From the NCBI GenBank assembly GCA_031254035.1, contig JAIRVF010000069.1, positions 1-64,000 on the forward strand: a DNA stretch of 64,000 bases, given 5' to 3'. The stretch comes from Paenibacillus sp. GTDB taxonomy: Bacteria; Bacillota; Bacilli; Paenibacillales; Paenibacillaceae. The notes beneath the pieces are model-generated. The model searched no databases. It had not been told where the DNA came from and saw only the letters and a program-made list of their open reading frames with translations. Position numbers and translations under genes: made by a program. This document shows positions 7,298 through 16,065 of the stretch, piece by piece (the first letter of the stretch is position 1; every line of letters begins with the position of its first letter).

Positions 7298-8278
7298 TTA
7301 AGGAGATAGCGTTGTAGTTTTGTTCTGCGGCTTCGCATCCATTGCCACACTTCCCTCCTCCTGCACCAGCTCTGGATGTATAATTGCCCGGTAGGATCTA
7401 TCGCCGGACAAGTTCCCCCCATCAAGTCCTATTAAAACCTTAACGGTACGGCTTGTCTGATCACCGATTCGAATTTCCACAACATCCGGTTTGATCGCAA
7501 GCATAAATGCCGACCCGCGGTTGACGCCCCGGTAGGGAACCAGCCGCAACCGGTCACGCCATTCAAAATCTGCATCATCAAGCTCAAGCACTAGTTTGTC
7601 CGGTCCACCCGTGGAAAGCCGTTCCAGCCAGGTTTCGGGGAGCTTTTCCTTCCAGAGCGATGCTTCCATCACCATGACAGGTGTTCGTGTTAACGGGTCG
7701 GCAAGCTGGTTGCCTGTATCTAATAAACCTGTACAGCTTACTTTGTACCCCGCAATCACGACGGTGACCTCTCCCATGTACATTTGCCGGTTCTCCAGCT
7801 TGCGCCGTGAAGAGTATACGAGTTTAAACCAGAGCAATACTGCAAAACACATGATAAAGGCGAACCAGAATCCGATTTTCAGTTCAAAGGAGAGTCCTCC
7901 CGAAGCCGTATACCATATGCCATTAAAAATCTCTCCCGCATTTTGAAGCAAATAGTGAATCCCGATTATTCCGCCAGCGGCCGCAAAGTTGATGATATAG
8001 AAAGCCCCCATATTTCGGATATAGTTTTGCAGACTTCCAAAACCAAAAGCAATCCAGAGCATCAACAGGGATGACGCAATTTTAACGATAAAGGTATACA
8101 TGAAAGAAAGCTCAGGCAGGAACATCATGACAACATACATGGCTCCTACCGCCGCAGAGACTGTGATTCGCCACCATCGCAGCCTTTGTTTTCTCATCCA
8201 GGCGGTAAGCCACAAAAGCGCTCCGTCTATCAACAGATTGGTGATGAAAATCAGATCAATATAAACAACCAGTCCCAT
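7298..8278 (-). CDS. spoIIGA: Sigma-E processing peptidase SpoIIGA
   Basis: 326 residues. Five N-terminal membrane helices (to about residue 150) precede a cytoplasmic aspartic-protease-like domain with the catalytic motif LLDTGNQLADP. It cleaves the pro-sequence of SigE after activation by SpoIIR from the forespore. The ATG at 8278 is preferred; the GTG one codon upstream overlaps the weak ribosome binding site. It directly precedes sigE, but 224 nt apart because of the hairpin array. In B. subtilis, from memory, the two genes are nearly contiguous. Confidence 0.95.
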   Translation of the reverse strand: MGLVVYIDLIFITNLLIDGALLWLTAWMRKQRLRWWRITVSAAVGAMYVVMMFLPELSFMYTFIVKIASSLLMLWIAFGFGSLQNYIRNMGAFYIINFAAAGGIIGIHYLLQNAGEIFNGIWYTASGGLSFELKIGFWFAFIMCFAVLLWFKLVYSSRRKLENRQMYMGEVTVVIAGYKVSCTGLLDTGNQLADPLTRTPVMVMEASLWKEKLPETWLERLSTGGPDKLVLELDDADFEWRDRLRLVPYRGVNRGSAFMLAIKPDVVEIRIGDQTSRTVKVLIGLDGGNLSGDRSYRAIIHPELVQEEGSVAMDAKPQNKTTTLSP

Positions 8279-8370
8279 CACCTGCCCGCTACATTGTGGA
8301 ATCTTTCGGAATTTTGCTAGGACGACCTTCGCCTTTTTTAAAAGTTGCTTGTTGCTTGGGAGATGTATTT

Positions 8371-8403
8371 AGTATAAAAAGAACCCCATTCAAAGTCTGT
8401 CTA
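8371..8403 (-). promoter_or_regulatory. Candidate long-spacer promoter of spoIIGA
   Basis: TAGACA (8403-8398) and TATACT (8376-8371) on the minus strand are 21 bp apart. A spacer this long would be poor for ordinary sigma-A use. The B. subtilis spoIIG promoter is known for an extended spacer that needs Spo0A. I could not identify convincing Spo0A boxes, so this is a tentative call. Confidence 0.3.
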
Positions 8404-8471
8404 AAATTGGGGGCGGGACATCAACTTTTTTTGTCGAGTTCCGTAGGGTTTTAGAAGAAGAAAAGAAAAAA

Positions 8472-8506
8472 AAGACCTGCATCCTCCGAAAAGGAATACA
8501 AGTCTT
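8472..8506 (-). terminator. Terminator downstream of ftsZ
   Basis: On the minus strand AAGACTTGTATTCC pairs imperfectly with GGAGGATGCAGGTCTT, followed by eight T residues. It ends the dcw transcript about 25 nt after the ftsZ stop and separates it from spoIIGA. Confidence 0.85.
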
Positions 8507-8527
8507 GATTTGTATGTTCGTATTCGA

Positions 8528-9649
8528 TTATTCCTTGTTTTGACGCGAACGGTTCCGCAGGAATGTCGGAATGTCCAATTGGTCACTGCTGGTCTGGTTG
8601 CCAAACGGGCGAAGGTTACCCGTATTGCTGCTCTTTTCCGTAGGTTCGGTCGTCGTCGCTGCTCCCGGCTTGCGGGAAGGCGGGAGCAGCGCACTGCGGT
8701 GTTCAAAACCGGTTGCAATAACGGTTACCTTAATTTCGTCTTTCATGCTTTCTTCGATAATAGCACCGAAAATCATATTTACTTCCGGATCGGATGCCGA
8801 TGTGATGATTTCCGCCGCCTCATTGACTTCATAAAGGGACAAATTCATGCCACCGGTAATGTTCATGATTATACCGCGCGCACCTTCAATCGAAGTCTCC
8901 AGCAGCGGGCTCATGATTGCTTTGCGTGCTGCCTCGGCAGCACGGTTCTCGCCAGCGGCTTCACCAATCCCCATCAATGCCGAACCGCGTTCGGTCATGA
9001 TGGTTTTCACGTCAGCAAAGTCAAGGTTGATCAGACCAGGCACTGCGATCAAGTCGGAGATGCCTTGCACGGCTTGACGAAGCACGTTGTCGACTTCGCG
9101 GAACGCTTCTAGCATTGGCGTTTTTTTATCTACGATTTCTAAGAGTCGATCATTCGGAATAACAATAAGTGTATCGACTTTTTCTTTAAGGTTTTCGATC
9201 CCCAGCTCGGCCTGAGTAGAGCGCTTTCGTCCTTCAAACGTAAACGGGCGAGTAACCACACCAACGGTTAACGCTCCGCATTCTTTGGCGATTTCCGCAA
9301 TTACCGCAGCGGCTCCTGTACCGGTTCCTCCGCCCATGCCTGCGGTAACAAATACCATGTCAGCACCTTTGAGGGTATTCATAATCAGATCACGCGACTC
9401 TTCCGCCGCCTTTTTGCCCACTTCAGGGTTGGCTCCGGCACCGAGACCGCGGGTCAGTTTATCCCCTATTTGCAATTTATGTTCCGATTTGGCCATATGT
9501 AAAGCTTGGGCATCTGTATTCACCGTAATGAATTCGACGCCTTGAACGCCATTTTCAATCATACGGTTGACAGCGTTACTTCCACCGCCGCCTACCCCTA
9601 TTACTTTAATCTGCGCCAAGCTCTCCATTTCAAAATCAAATTCCAACAT
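8528..9649 (-). CDS. ftsZ: Cell division GTPase FtsZ
   Basis: 373 residues. The tubulin-type GTP-binding loop [13 protein letters not shown] is near residue 105, with N-terminal [16 protein letters not shown] and T7-loop region [15 protein letters not shown] variable linker leads to the C-terminal interaction peptide [12 protein letters not shown], which binds FtsA, SepF and other partners. It assembles the Z-ring. The ATG at 9649 ([10 protein letters not shown]) matches the family and follows a purine-rich GGGAGATGGGA; seven upstream codons are discarded. ftsA lies 63 nt upstream and a terminator follows. Confidence 0.97.
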   Translation of the reverse strand: MLEFDFEMESLAQIKVIGVGGGGSNAVNRMIENGVQGVEFITVNTDAQALHMAKSEHKLQIGDKLTRGLGAGANPEVGKKAAEESRDLIMNTLKGADMVFVTAGMGGGTGTGAAAVIAEIAKECGALTVGVVTRPFTFEGRKRSTQAELGIENLKEKVDTLIVIPNDRLLEIVDKKTPMLEAFREVDNVLRQAVQGISDLIAVPGLINLDFADVKTIMTERGSALMGIGEAAGENRAAEAARKAIMSPLLETSIEGARGIIMNITGGMNLSLYEVNEAAEIITSASDPEVNMIFGAIIEESMKDEIKVTVIATGFEHRSALLPPSRKPGAATTTEPTEKSSNTGNLRPFGNQTSSDQLDIPTFLRNRSRQNKE

Positions 9650-9712
9650 ATTCTCCCATCTCCCCCTCATTGTGCATGGATGGCCCGTCCACTATAGTCA
9701 AATGGAACCTGC

Positions 9713-11002
9713 TTATATGAAATCACTGAATATATTTTTCAATCGTTCAATAAAGCCTGGTTTTTGGGCAGTCTCCGGATTCGAAGCAGGACTCGCCTTA
9801 GGGCGGTTCACTGTCTTTTTGTTGTTGCCCGCACCGCTCCCGATTGCGCTGCTTACACTGCTTGTGCTGCGCGCGCGGATGTTACGGATGACGTTATGTA
9901 GAACGCCTACACCACTGGTATAACCAGGGTCTCTTACGCCGATATAATCCGGTACGGCAATTCTGACGGACGCTGCGAGTTCGCTCTGAGCAACTTGCAA
10001 AACACCCGGCATAGACACTGTACCTCCGGTAAGAATATAACCTCCTGGGAGCTCAACGTAACCAAGGCGGTTCACTTCTTCACGAATCATATGGAATATT
10101 TCCTGTACCCGAGGCTCAACAATCGCAGCCAAATCTTCCTGGGTAAATTCTTTTTCCACGTTGCTTCCGATGCGGACGACTTTGAATGTAACGTCAGGTG
10201 CGGCATCCGCCATCAGGGCGCAGCCATATTTCAACTTGACCTTCTCCGCCTGATCCGTCAGCGTCCGCAGGCCATATGCAATATCATTGGTCACGAATTC
10301 GCCGCCAATCGGCAGTGTTGATGTTGAAACCATAGTGCCGCCTTCGAAAATTGCGATCGTCGTAGAGCCTGCACCGATATCGACCAGCACGGAGCCCATC
10401 GTTTTCTCGTCTTTAGACAAGGCAAGCTGCCCAGCGCCCAACGACATGAGCACCAGATCTTTAATTTTGAGATCTGATTTTTCAACACAGCGCAAAAGAT
10501 TATGTATAGCCGTCTTAGCACCGGTAATAATGATGGCCTCCACTTCTAATCTGACACCAATCATGCCGCGCGGGTCCTGAATTCCTTCTAGCCCATCTAC
10601 CACGTATTGTTTTGCAACTACATCGATGATTTCCCGGTCAGGCGGGAGAGCAACAACCTCCGCGGCTTTGAGCACGCGTTCAATGTCTTCTTCGCCAATT
10701 TCTCGATCCTCGTTCGATACTGCCACAACGCCGTGGCTGGATTGAAGTCCGATATGATTCCCCGTAATGCCGACATAAACCTCCGATATTTCAATACCGA
10801 CCATACGCTCCGCATGATCAACCGCACTGCGGATGGATTGTACAGTCTGGTCAATATCTACAATTGCACCTTTGCGAATTCCTTCCGAGTCGGCAGATCC
10901 AACTCCAATAATATTAAAGGTTCCATTATTCACTTCCCCAATAATAGCACGAACTTTGGATGTACCGATGTCCAAACTAACAATGATGTCATTGTTGCTC
11001 AA
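9713..11002 (-). CDS. ftsA: Cell division protein FtsA
   Basis: 429 residues of the actin/Hsp70 ATPase fold. The phosphate loop is SLDIGTSKVRAIIGEV at the N-terminus; phosphate 2 is VLVDIGAGSTTIAIFEGG and the adenosine motif is YILTGGTVSMPGV. The C-terminal amphipathic helix FIERLKNIFSDFI anchors the protein, and thus FtsZ filaments, to the membrane. A TTG start at 11002 is chosen: AGGAGG lies 8 nt upstream, whereas the GTG three codons earlier overlaps the SD itself. A Ser/Asn-rich linker precedes the helix. Confidence 0.95.
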   Translation of the reverse strand: MSNNDIIVSLDIGTSKVRAIIGEVNNGTFNIIGVGSADSEGIRKGAIVDIDQTVQSIRSAVDHAERMVGIEISEVYVGITGNHIGLQSSHGVVAVSNEDREIGEEDIERVLKAAEVVALPPDREIIDVVAKQYVVDGLEGIQDPRGMIGVRLEVEAIIITGAKTAIHNLLRCVEKSDLKIKDLVLMSLGAGQLALSKDEKTMGSVLVDIGAGSTTIAIFEGGTMVSTSTLPIGGEFVTNDIAYGLRTLTDQAEKVKLKYGCALMADAAPDVTFKVVRIGSNVEKEFTQEDLAAIVEPRVQEIFHMIREEVNRLGYVELPGGYILTGGTVSMPGVLQVAQSELAASVRIAVPDYIGVRDPGYTSGVGVLHNVIRNIRARSTSSVSSAIGSGAGNNKKTVNRPKASPASNPETAQKPGFIERLKNIFSDFI

Positions 11003-11025
11003 CTGTGGCACCTCCTGTTTTATAA

Positions 11026-11054
11026 ATTATCTTCCCAAATGAATAAACACTCAA
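11026..11054 (-). promoter_or_regulatory. Sigma-A-like promoter before ftsA
   Basis: TTGAGT (11054-11049) and GATAAT (11031-11026) on the minus strand are 17 bp apart. They match the vegetative consensus at 4/6 and 5/6. The start site would fall just before the ftsA ribosome binding site. Confidence 0.45.
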
Positions 11055-11061
11055 TTCTTAC

Positions 11062-11090
11062 ATATTCAACATAGAAGATTCTATCCCTCT
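11062..11090 (-). promoter_or_regulatory. Sigma-H-like promoter before ftsA
   Basis: AGAGGGATA (11090-11082) and GTTGAATAT (11070-11062) on the minus strand are separated by 11 bp. The -10-like part fits the remembered sigma-H element RnnGAATww fully; the -35-like part fits RnAGGAwww with one mismatch. A SigH promoter is known at B. subtilis ftsAZ, where it raises FtsZ for polar septation. Confidence 0.55.
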
Positions 11091-11278
11091 TTTTTCTACA
11101 AATTTTTCGACTACCAACATTTAGTATAGCCGGACAAAAATCAGAAGAAAAAAGAGAGAGAGTTTCCAGGAACAAAATAAACGAAATTTAATCCACTCGA
11201 ATACGTTTATCGGTAATTAAAAAAACAAATTATAGTTCAAAATGTATAGATTACCCATAAGATTAATTGTATCATTTT

Positions 11279-12049
11279 TTACTTCCCGTGAGTAGTGGCA
11301 TTTTGACCTGTTTCCTCAGTACCAGGAAGCTGAAAAGGTATATAGGAATCGGCTTCCAGCATCGTAATGGTTCCCGGTGTGGCTGTCTCGATTACCTGGT
11401 TCAAATATTCGATTTTATTACTCAAAAGCGAGGTTGCCGTGATCACGACAAAACGAGACCTTGTGTACATCTTGATTCTGTCGGGAAAAGAAGCCGTCGG
11501 CGATGGCATGATCTCGGAAATGTCTGATGTCAGCTCATTCGGGATCTGCCCCAGCACCTTGCACAGCTTCGCTTTATTCGGATCGTCGGCGCTCCATTTG
11601 GTCAGAATCGGCTTCTCCACCGCAATGCCGCTGCTGTTGACGGAAACCTTTGACCCGTTTGCCAGAATCGCATCGAGATTGCCCTCCGCACCCAGTTCAT
11701 ACGCTACAGTAGGGTATTCTTCGATACTGACATTGATTTTTCCGGGAAAATGCTTGTCCACTACAGTTTTTTGAATCGATTTGATTTGTAGGAGCTGACT
11801 TTCGGCTTTAGAGGGCGATACGCCAAAATATTGGCTTCCCATCTTTAGCCCGCTAGCCTGCAAAAGCTGTTCCCTTGTGGAAAACGTGCTGCCTGTAAAT
11901 TGGATCTCTGTCACTTGGCTTATAGGCGAGCGAAAAAACAAGATCACTAAAATTGCGATAAACAGCAAGAGCAGAACAGTAATAATTTTCCGATTGGATC
12001 TTTTCTTGGGCTTGTTCACTTTTAAAACGGGAATGTGAGCTTTAGGCAT
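11279..12049 (-). CDS. divIB: Cell division protein DivIB/FtsQ
   Basis: 256 residues, bitopic. A basic cytoplasmic tail (KVNKPKKRSNRK) precedes one membrane helix at about 22-40, a POTRA domain at about 45-115 (ISQVTEIQFTGSTFSTREQL to NVSIEEYPTVAYEL) and an FtsQ-type beta domain. It joins DivIC and FtsL in the late divisome. It lies between murA and ftsA, where divIB is found in Bacilli. A short intercistronic hairpin separates it from murA. Confidence 0.92.
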   Translation of the reverse strand: MPKAHIPVLKVNKPKKRSNRKIITVLLLLFIAILVILFFRSPISQVTEIQFTGSTFSTREQLLQASGLKMGSQYFGVSPSKAESQLLQIKSIQKTVVDKHFPGKINVSIEEYPTVAYELGAEGNLDAILANGSKVSVNSSGIAVEKPILTKWSADDPNKAKLCKVLGQIPNELTSDISEIMPSPTASFPDRIKMYTRSRFVVITATSLLSNKIEYLNQVIETATPGTITMLEADSYIPFQLPGTEETGQNATTHGK

Positions 12050-12072
12050 AGGATTCTCTCCATAAAATACCT

Positions 12073-12099
12073 CTTATCCCCTCCGGGAGAGGGGATAAG
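12073..12099. other. Perfect intercistronic hairpin between murA and divIB
   Basis: CTTATCCCCTC (12073-12083) and GAGGGGATAAG (12089-12099) form an 11-bp perfect stem with a 5-nt loop. No T-run follows, so it is more likely an mRNA-stability or processing structure than a terminator. It lies just after the murA stop. Confidence 0.7.
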
Positions 12100-12106
12100 C
12101 TTGGTG

Positions 12107-13390
12107 TTAATTAGCTAAATCTAATGATTTGGGCAACGGTGAAAAACGGTGTATGTCAGCCCCTAAATTTTGAAAGAGCTGCTCAATATGTTCATATCCT
12201 CTGTCAATGTGATGAACCTGTTCCACGATCGTCTTCCCTTGAGCGGCCAGTCCGGCAATCACCAGCGCCGCTCCAGCCCTTAAATCTGTAGCTTCTACGG
12301 TAGCACCGTAAAGCCGCTTTACGCCACGAATGAATGCACAGTTCAGATCCGTGGATATGTCCGCACCCATTCGGGTCAGCTCATCCACATGCTTGAACCG
12401 TCCTTCAAACACCGTCTCTTTCATCACGCTAAAGCCGTCCGCCAGCGACAGCAGTACCATCACTTGAGACTGCAAATCAGTCGGAAAAGAGGGATAAGGC
12501 GAAGTCTCAACGCGCTCTATCGCTTTGGGTCGGCTCATACAGCTAACATTTATTATATCATTGTAAGCACTGATTTGAACACCGGCCCGCTTTAGGACGT
12601 GAATCAAAGATGATAGATGCGCCGGATTCGAGTGGGTTAGCGTCACGCTACCCCGGGTTGCAGCAGCGGCAATCATCACGGTCCCGGCGACGATCCGGTC
12701 AGGGATGATCGTATACGAGCATGGCGATAGCTGACTTACTCCCTGGATCGTAATCGTATCCGTTCCCGCCCCAATAATGTTTGCGCCCATCGCATTCAGG
12801 AAATTCTGCAAATCCTGGATTTCTGGCTCCCGCGCTGCATTGGTAATGATCGTCGTCCCTTCTGCCAAAACGGCAGCCATCATAATATTTTCGGTTGCCC
12901 CGACACTCGGAAAATCAAGATGGATGTCGGTTCCCTTCAGTTTGCCCGCCCTGCAAATGATTTGCTGCTCAAGTTCCTCAATTTCAGCACCCAGCGCTTT
13001 AAGTCCCCGGAGATGAAGATCAATTTTACGCTCTCCGATTGCGCAGCCGCCAGGCTGGTACACAGCAACCTCTCCAAACCTTGCAAGCAGAGGCCCCATC
13101 AAAAAGATGGAGGAACGCATCTGCCCCATTAGATCTTCCGGTACATGAAACGAATTGGCGGACGACGTATCCACAACAACCGTCTCCTGATCACGCAGCG
13201 TCGTGCAGCCGATCCGATCCAGGATATCCAGCATCACATCAATATCCAGAAGACGTGGGACATTGCTGAGCTGAACCTTGCCTGCGGCCAGCAAGCTCGC
13301 TGCCAGAATAGGCAATGCTGCATTTTTTGCTCCATGGATACGTATGGTTCCTGATAGGGATTTGCCACCCTCAATCACCAATTTGTCCAA
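12107..13390 (-). CDS. murA: UDP-N-acetylglucosamine 1-carboxyvinyltransferase MurA
   Basis: 427 residues, an EPSP-synthase-type two-domain inverted barrel. N-terminal GTIRIHGAKNAALPIL and the catalytic cysteine in YQPGGCAIGERKIDLHLRGL (Cys116) are visible. It catalyses the first committed step of peptidoglycan synthesis, adding enolpyruvate to UDP-GlcNAc, and is the fosfomycin target. The start is a TTG at 13390 with GGAGGTGA close upstream; 32 in-frame codons before it are discarded. It occupies the slot where B. subtilis, from memory, has murB. It is preceded by a 412-nt non-coding leader region. Confidence 0.93.
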   Translation of the reverse strand: MDKLVIEGGKSLSGTIRIHGAKNAALPILAASLLAAGKVQLSNVPRLLDIDVMLDILDRIGCTTLRDQETVVVDTSSANSFHVPEDLMGQMRSSIFLMGPLLARFGEVAVYQPGGCAIGERKIDLHLRGLKALGAEIEELEQQIICRAGKLKGTDIHLDFPSVGATENIMMAAVLAEGTTIITNAAREPEIQDLQNFLNAMGANIIGAGTDTITIQGVSQLSPCSYTIIPDRIVAGTVMIAAAATRGSVTLTHSNPAHLSSLIHVLKRAGVQISAYNDIINVSCMSRPKAIERVETSPYPSFPTDLQSQVMVLLSLADGFSVMKETVFEGRFKHVDELTRMGADISTDLNCAFIRGVKRLYGATVEATDLRAGAALVIAGLAAQGKTIVEQVHHIDRGYEHIEQLFQNLGADIHRFSPLPKSLDLAN

Positions 13391-13802
13391 TGTATCACCT
13401 CCGAGTTTACCCCTCAACCGCTGCACTCTCTTGCAGGCTACATGCATGAATACTAACCCTGAGATTTGACATCCCGCTGACGTCAATGCTTTGGAATGAG
13501 AATGTCCTCTGCTATCGTTTGACCGGTGAGAATCCAGTACAATATTTCAGCGGACTTATTTTTGCGTGACACATCAGACCCGTGGCTCCGGCGGCATGGA
13601 TACAGTTATTCGCGGCGGGCGGCAGCGTTGTTTAACCGGTAGCCTCCTGAATGTTGGGACATCCGCTAAAGCGACTTCCCAGCTTCAGGCCTTACTGCAA
13701 CATCCTGGTCAATCCAAGGGGCCGGCACTCCATGGTGATTGTCACGATTATAGAGTATATTATGTCGTGCATACACGGTGTGTGACAATCGCCCAGCCCC
13801 TT
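13391..13802 (-). other. 412-nt non-coding region upstream of murA, structured leader
   Basis: No protein is supported here, yet the neighbouring genes are tightly packed. A promoter candidate is at 13759-13788. Just downstream of it, positions 13646-13689 fold as a long stem: CCTGAA/TTCAGG, then TGGGA/TCCCA, then CGC/GCG with a four-base loop. This gives murA an apparent 5' leader of roughly 360 nt. It does not resemble a T-box or any riboswitch I recognise. Confidence 0.6.
13759..13788 (-). promoter_or_regulatory. Candidate promoter of the murA leader
   Basis: TTGTCA (13788-13783) and CATAAT (13764-13759) on the minus strand are 18 bp apart. It lies just downstream of murG, so murA-divIB could be transcribed independently of the upstream dcw genes. 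Confidence 0.45.
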
Positions 13803-14912
13803 TCAGCGCCCTGCCGCAAGACGGCGCATTTCTTCAACAATCAGATTAGCGGAGTCAGGTTTTCCAAGTCTGCGAGATTGCTCGGACATCCCCTTTTGAA
13901 CCTGTTGATCTCTCATAATCTCCTCAATAGTTTGATAGAGTTGATCCCCAGTCAAATCCTTTTCCAATATAACCTTGGCAGCCCCAGCTTTCTCGAGCTG
14001 TCTTGCATTTGCCTCCTGATGATTGTTGGTGACATTTGGAGACGGAATGAGAACAGACGGGATCCCGAGTGATGTAATTTCAGCCAGGAAGGATGCCCCC
14101 GCCCGGTTAACGATCAATGAAGTGGATGCCAGCACTTCCGGCATATTATGCACGTATGGAAGCACATGGAGATGATTAGGCATGCTTCCAAGTCTACTGC
14201 GGATTTCTTCACGCGTCTTCTCAAAGTAATTTTCTCCTGTAACATATACAAAATGGATATGTTTCAGCTGCTCCAGCTGCGGAGCCATATCGATCATCGC
14301 ATCATTGATGGCTTTTGCTCCACGGCTGCCGCCTACGACAAGAACGACCGAGCTATCCATGGGAATCCCAAGCGACGCGAAGCCACGTTCACGATTGGCA
14401 GTCTGCACAGTAGTCGCCCGCGGATTGCCTGTATAGATGACGTTCTTTGCTTTAGGAAAAGATTGCTCCGAGCCTGCAAAGCTGACAGCCACGGTGTTGA
14501 CATATTTACTGAGAAACTTATTAGTTAGGCCGGGAATTGCGTTTTGTTCATGGATAATGCATGGAATTCCAAGCTTGGCCGCCGCATAAACGACAGGACC
14601 GCAAACATAGCCACCGGTACCGATGACCACATCCGGTTTAAATTCAGATAACATCCGCTTGGACGTTTTCACGCCCTTCAAGAAACGGATGATGGTCTTA
14701 ATATTGTCTACGGACAGCTTGCGGCGAAAGCCGGTAATATCAATGGATTGAAAAGGAATTTGTTCCTGCGGCACCAGCTTGTTTTCTAAGCCTCTCGTAC
14801 CGCCGATATATAAAAAGACAGAAGTAGGATCTTCTGCTTCACACTGCCTCGCAACAGCGACGGCCGGGTAAATATGCCCCCCGGTTCCACCGCCTGTTAG
14901 AACGACGCGCAT
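13803..14912 (-). CDS. murG: Lipid II synthase MurG
   Basis: 369 residues, GT-B glycosyltransferase. The N-terminal acceptor loop MRVVLTGGGTGGHIYPAVAV and HEQNAIPGLTNK are conserved; the C-terminal donor domain has VVGGSRGAKAINDAM and VNRAGASFLAEITSLGIPS. It transfers GlcNAc from UDP-GlcNAc to lipid I on the inner membrane face. The ATG at 14912 is used, with GAGGTGA 6 nt upstream. The GTG three codons before it overlaps that site. It begins 5 nt after the ftsW/spoVE stop, so the two are probably coupled. Confidence 0.96.
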   Translation of the reverse strand: MRVVLTGGGTGGHIYPAVAVARQCEAEDPTSVFLYIGGTRGLENKLVPQEQIPFQSIDITGFRRKLSVDNIKTIIRFLKGVKTSKRMLSEFKPDVVIGTGGYVCGPVVYAAAKLGIPCIIHEQNAIPGLTNKFLSKYVNTVAVSFAGSEQSFPKAKNVIYTGNPRATTVQTANRERGFASLGIPMDSSVVLVVGGSRGAKAINDAMIDMAPQLEQLKHIHFVYVTGENYFEKTREEIRSRLGSMPNHLHVLPYVHNMPEVLASTSLIVNRAGASFLAEITSLGIPSVLIPSPNVTNNHQEANARQLEKAGAAKVILEKDLTGDQLYQTIEEIMRDQQVQKGMSEQSRRLGKPDSANLIVEEMRRLAAGR

Positions 14913-14917
14913 GCAGA

Positions 14918-16015
14918 TCACCTCGCATAACGTGATAGATTAAGTAAAATGCCCAAAGCGGTCAGCATCAGTGTAAGCGACGATCCGCCATAGCTGATGA
15001 GCGGCAGCGTAATGCCTGTTACTGGCATAAGCCCGATCACTACACCGATGTTAATAACGACCTGAACAGCGACCATGCCGACAATGCCTACCGCAAGCAA
15101 ACTGCCAAAGCGGTCCGGAATCGTCATCGCAACGCGCATACCCCGCCATACCAAAACAAGGAACAGCAGCAGCACGATTAGGCCGCCGATAAAACCGAGT
15201 TCTTCGGCCAGAATTGAAAATATGAAATCCGTTTGCGGCTCCGGAACGTAGCTGTACTTTTGACGGCTCATGCCGAGCCCGAGGCCCCCGAGCCCGCCCG
15301 GTCCGATAGCGTATAAAGATTGGATAATTTGATAGCCGGCGCCCAGTGGATCGGACCATGGATCAAGAAAAGCAGTAATCCGCTTTAGACGATAAGGTGC
15401 CGCAAGGATAAGTCCGACAAATCCAGCAGCCCCGGCCAGACCCAGCAGCCCTAAATGTCTGAGACGCGCTCCGGCCGTAAAAACAATCATCATGGCTGCT
15501 CCCATCATGACGGTTCCCGTGCCCAAGTCGGGTTGAAGCATGATCAGGCCAAACGCCAAACCCATTAAACCAAGCGGCGGCAGAAGGCCTTTACCGAACG
15601 AAGTGATATCCCATTCCTCGCTGCTGAGCCATTTTGAGAGAAAAAGAATCATACCGAGTTTCATAAACTCGGAAGGCTGGATGCCGAAAGAGCTGATCCC
15701 AAGCCAGCTTCGGGCACCTCCTCGCACGACCCCAACTCCGGGAATCAATACGATCATCAGAAGCACAAAGCAAATGATCAAGACAATTTTGGCATACTTC
15801 TTCCATACACGAAAATTGATGCTGGCCGTAAAAAACATAGCCACCAGCCCCAATCCGGCAAAAAGTATCTGACGCTTAACGAAATAAAAAGAATCTCCAT
15901 AATCGTGAAAGGCCAATACCGAGCCTGCGCTGTACACCATAATCATACCGATTGTGAGCAAAGACAAAATGCAGAGAAATAGCCACAAATCCGGCGCCGG
16001 GCGTGTCTTGTTCAT
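14918..16015 (-). CDS. spoVE: SEDS-family glycan polymerase FtsW/SpoVE
   Basis: 365 residues with about ten membrane helices. SEDS motifs are present: GGARSWLGISSFGIQPSEFMK, the conserved KRITAFLDPWSDPLGAGYQI and PQTDFIFSILAEELGFIGG, and ISYGGSSL near the C-terminus. The protein polymerises lipid II with a class B penicillin-binding partner. Its place between murD and murG, in a cluster with spoVD, matches B. subtilis spoVE. Sequence alone does not settle whether it serves vegetative division, spore cortex or both. Confidence 0.88.
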   Translation of the reverse strand: MNKTRPAPDLWLFLCILSLLTIGMIMVYSAGSVLAFHDYGDSFYFVKRQILFAGLGLVAMFFTASINFRVWKKYAKIVLIICFVLLMIVLIPGVGVVRGGARSWLGISSFGIQPSEFMKLGMILFLSKWLSSEEWDITSFGKGLLPPLGLMGLAFGLIMLQPDLGTGTVMMGAAMMIVFTAGARLRHLGLLGLAGAAGFVGLILAAPYRLKRITAFLDPWSDPLGAGYQIIQSLYAIGPGGLGGLGLGMSRQKYSYVPEPQTDFIFSILAEELGFIGGLIVLLLFLVLVWRGMRVAMTIPDRFGSLLAVGIVGMVAVQVVINIGVVIGLMPVTGITLPLISYGGSSLTLMLTALGILLNLSRYAR

Positions 16016-16037
16016 GAAGAGGCCACCTTTTGCACAA

Positions 16038-16065
16038 AAGTAGGGGCTTATCCACCCCCCTACTT
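16038..16065. other. Intercistronic hairpin overlapping the murD stop
   Basis: AAGTAGGGG (16038-16046) pairs perfectly with CCCCTACTT (16057-16065) across a 10-nt loop. The stem covers the murD stop codon, about 25 nt before the next gene starts. It is similar in style to the hairpin after murA and has no T-run. Confidence 0.6.

Noticed and set aside
13566..14072. 168-residue plus-strand open frame near murG
   Set aside because: It covers the murA leader and the antisense of murG with no ribosome binding site or recognisable motif.
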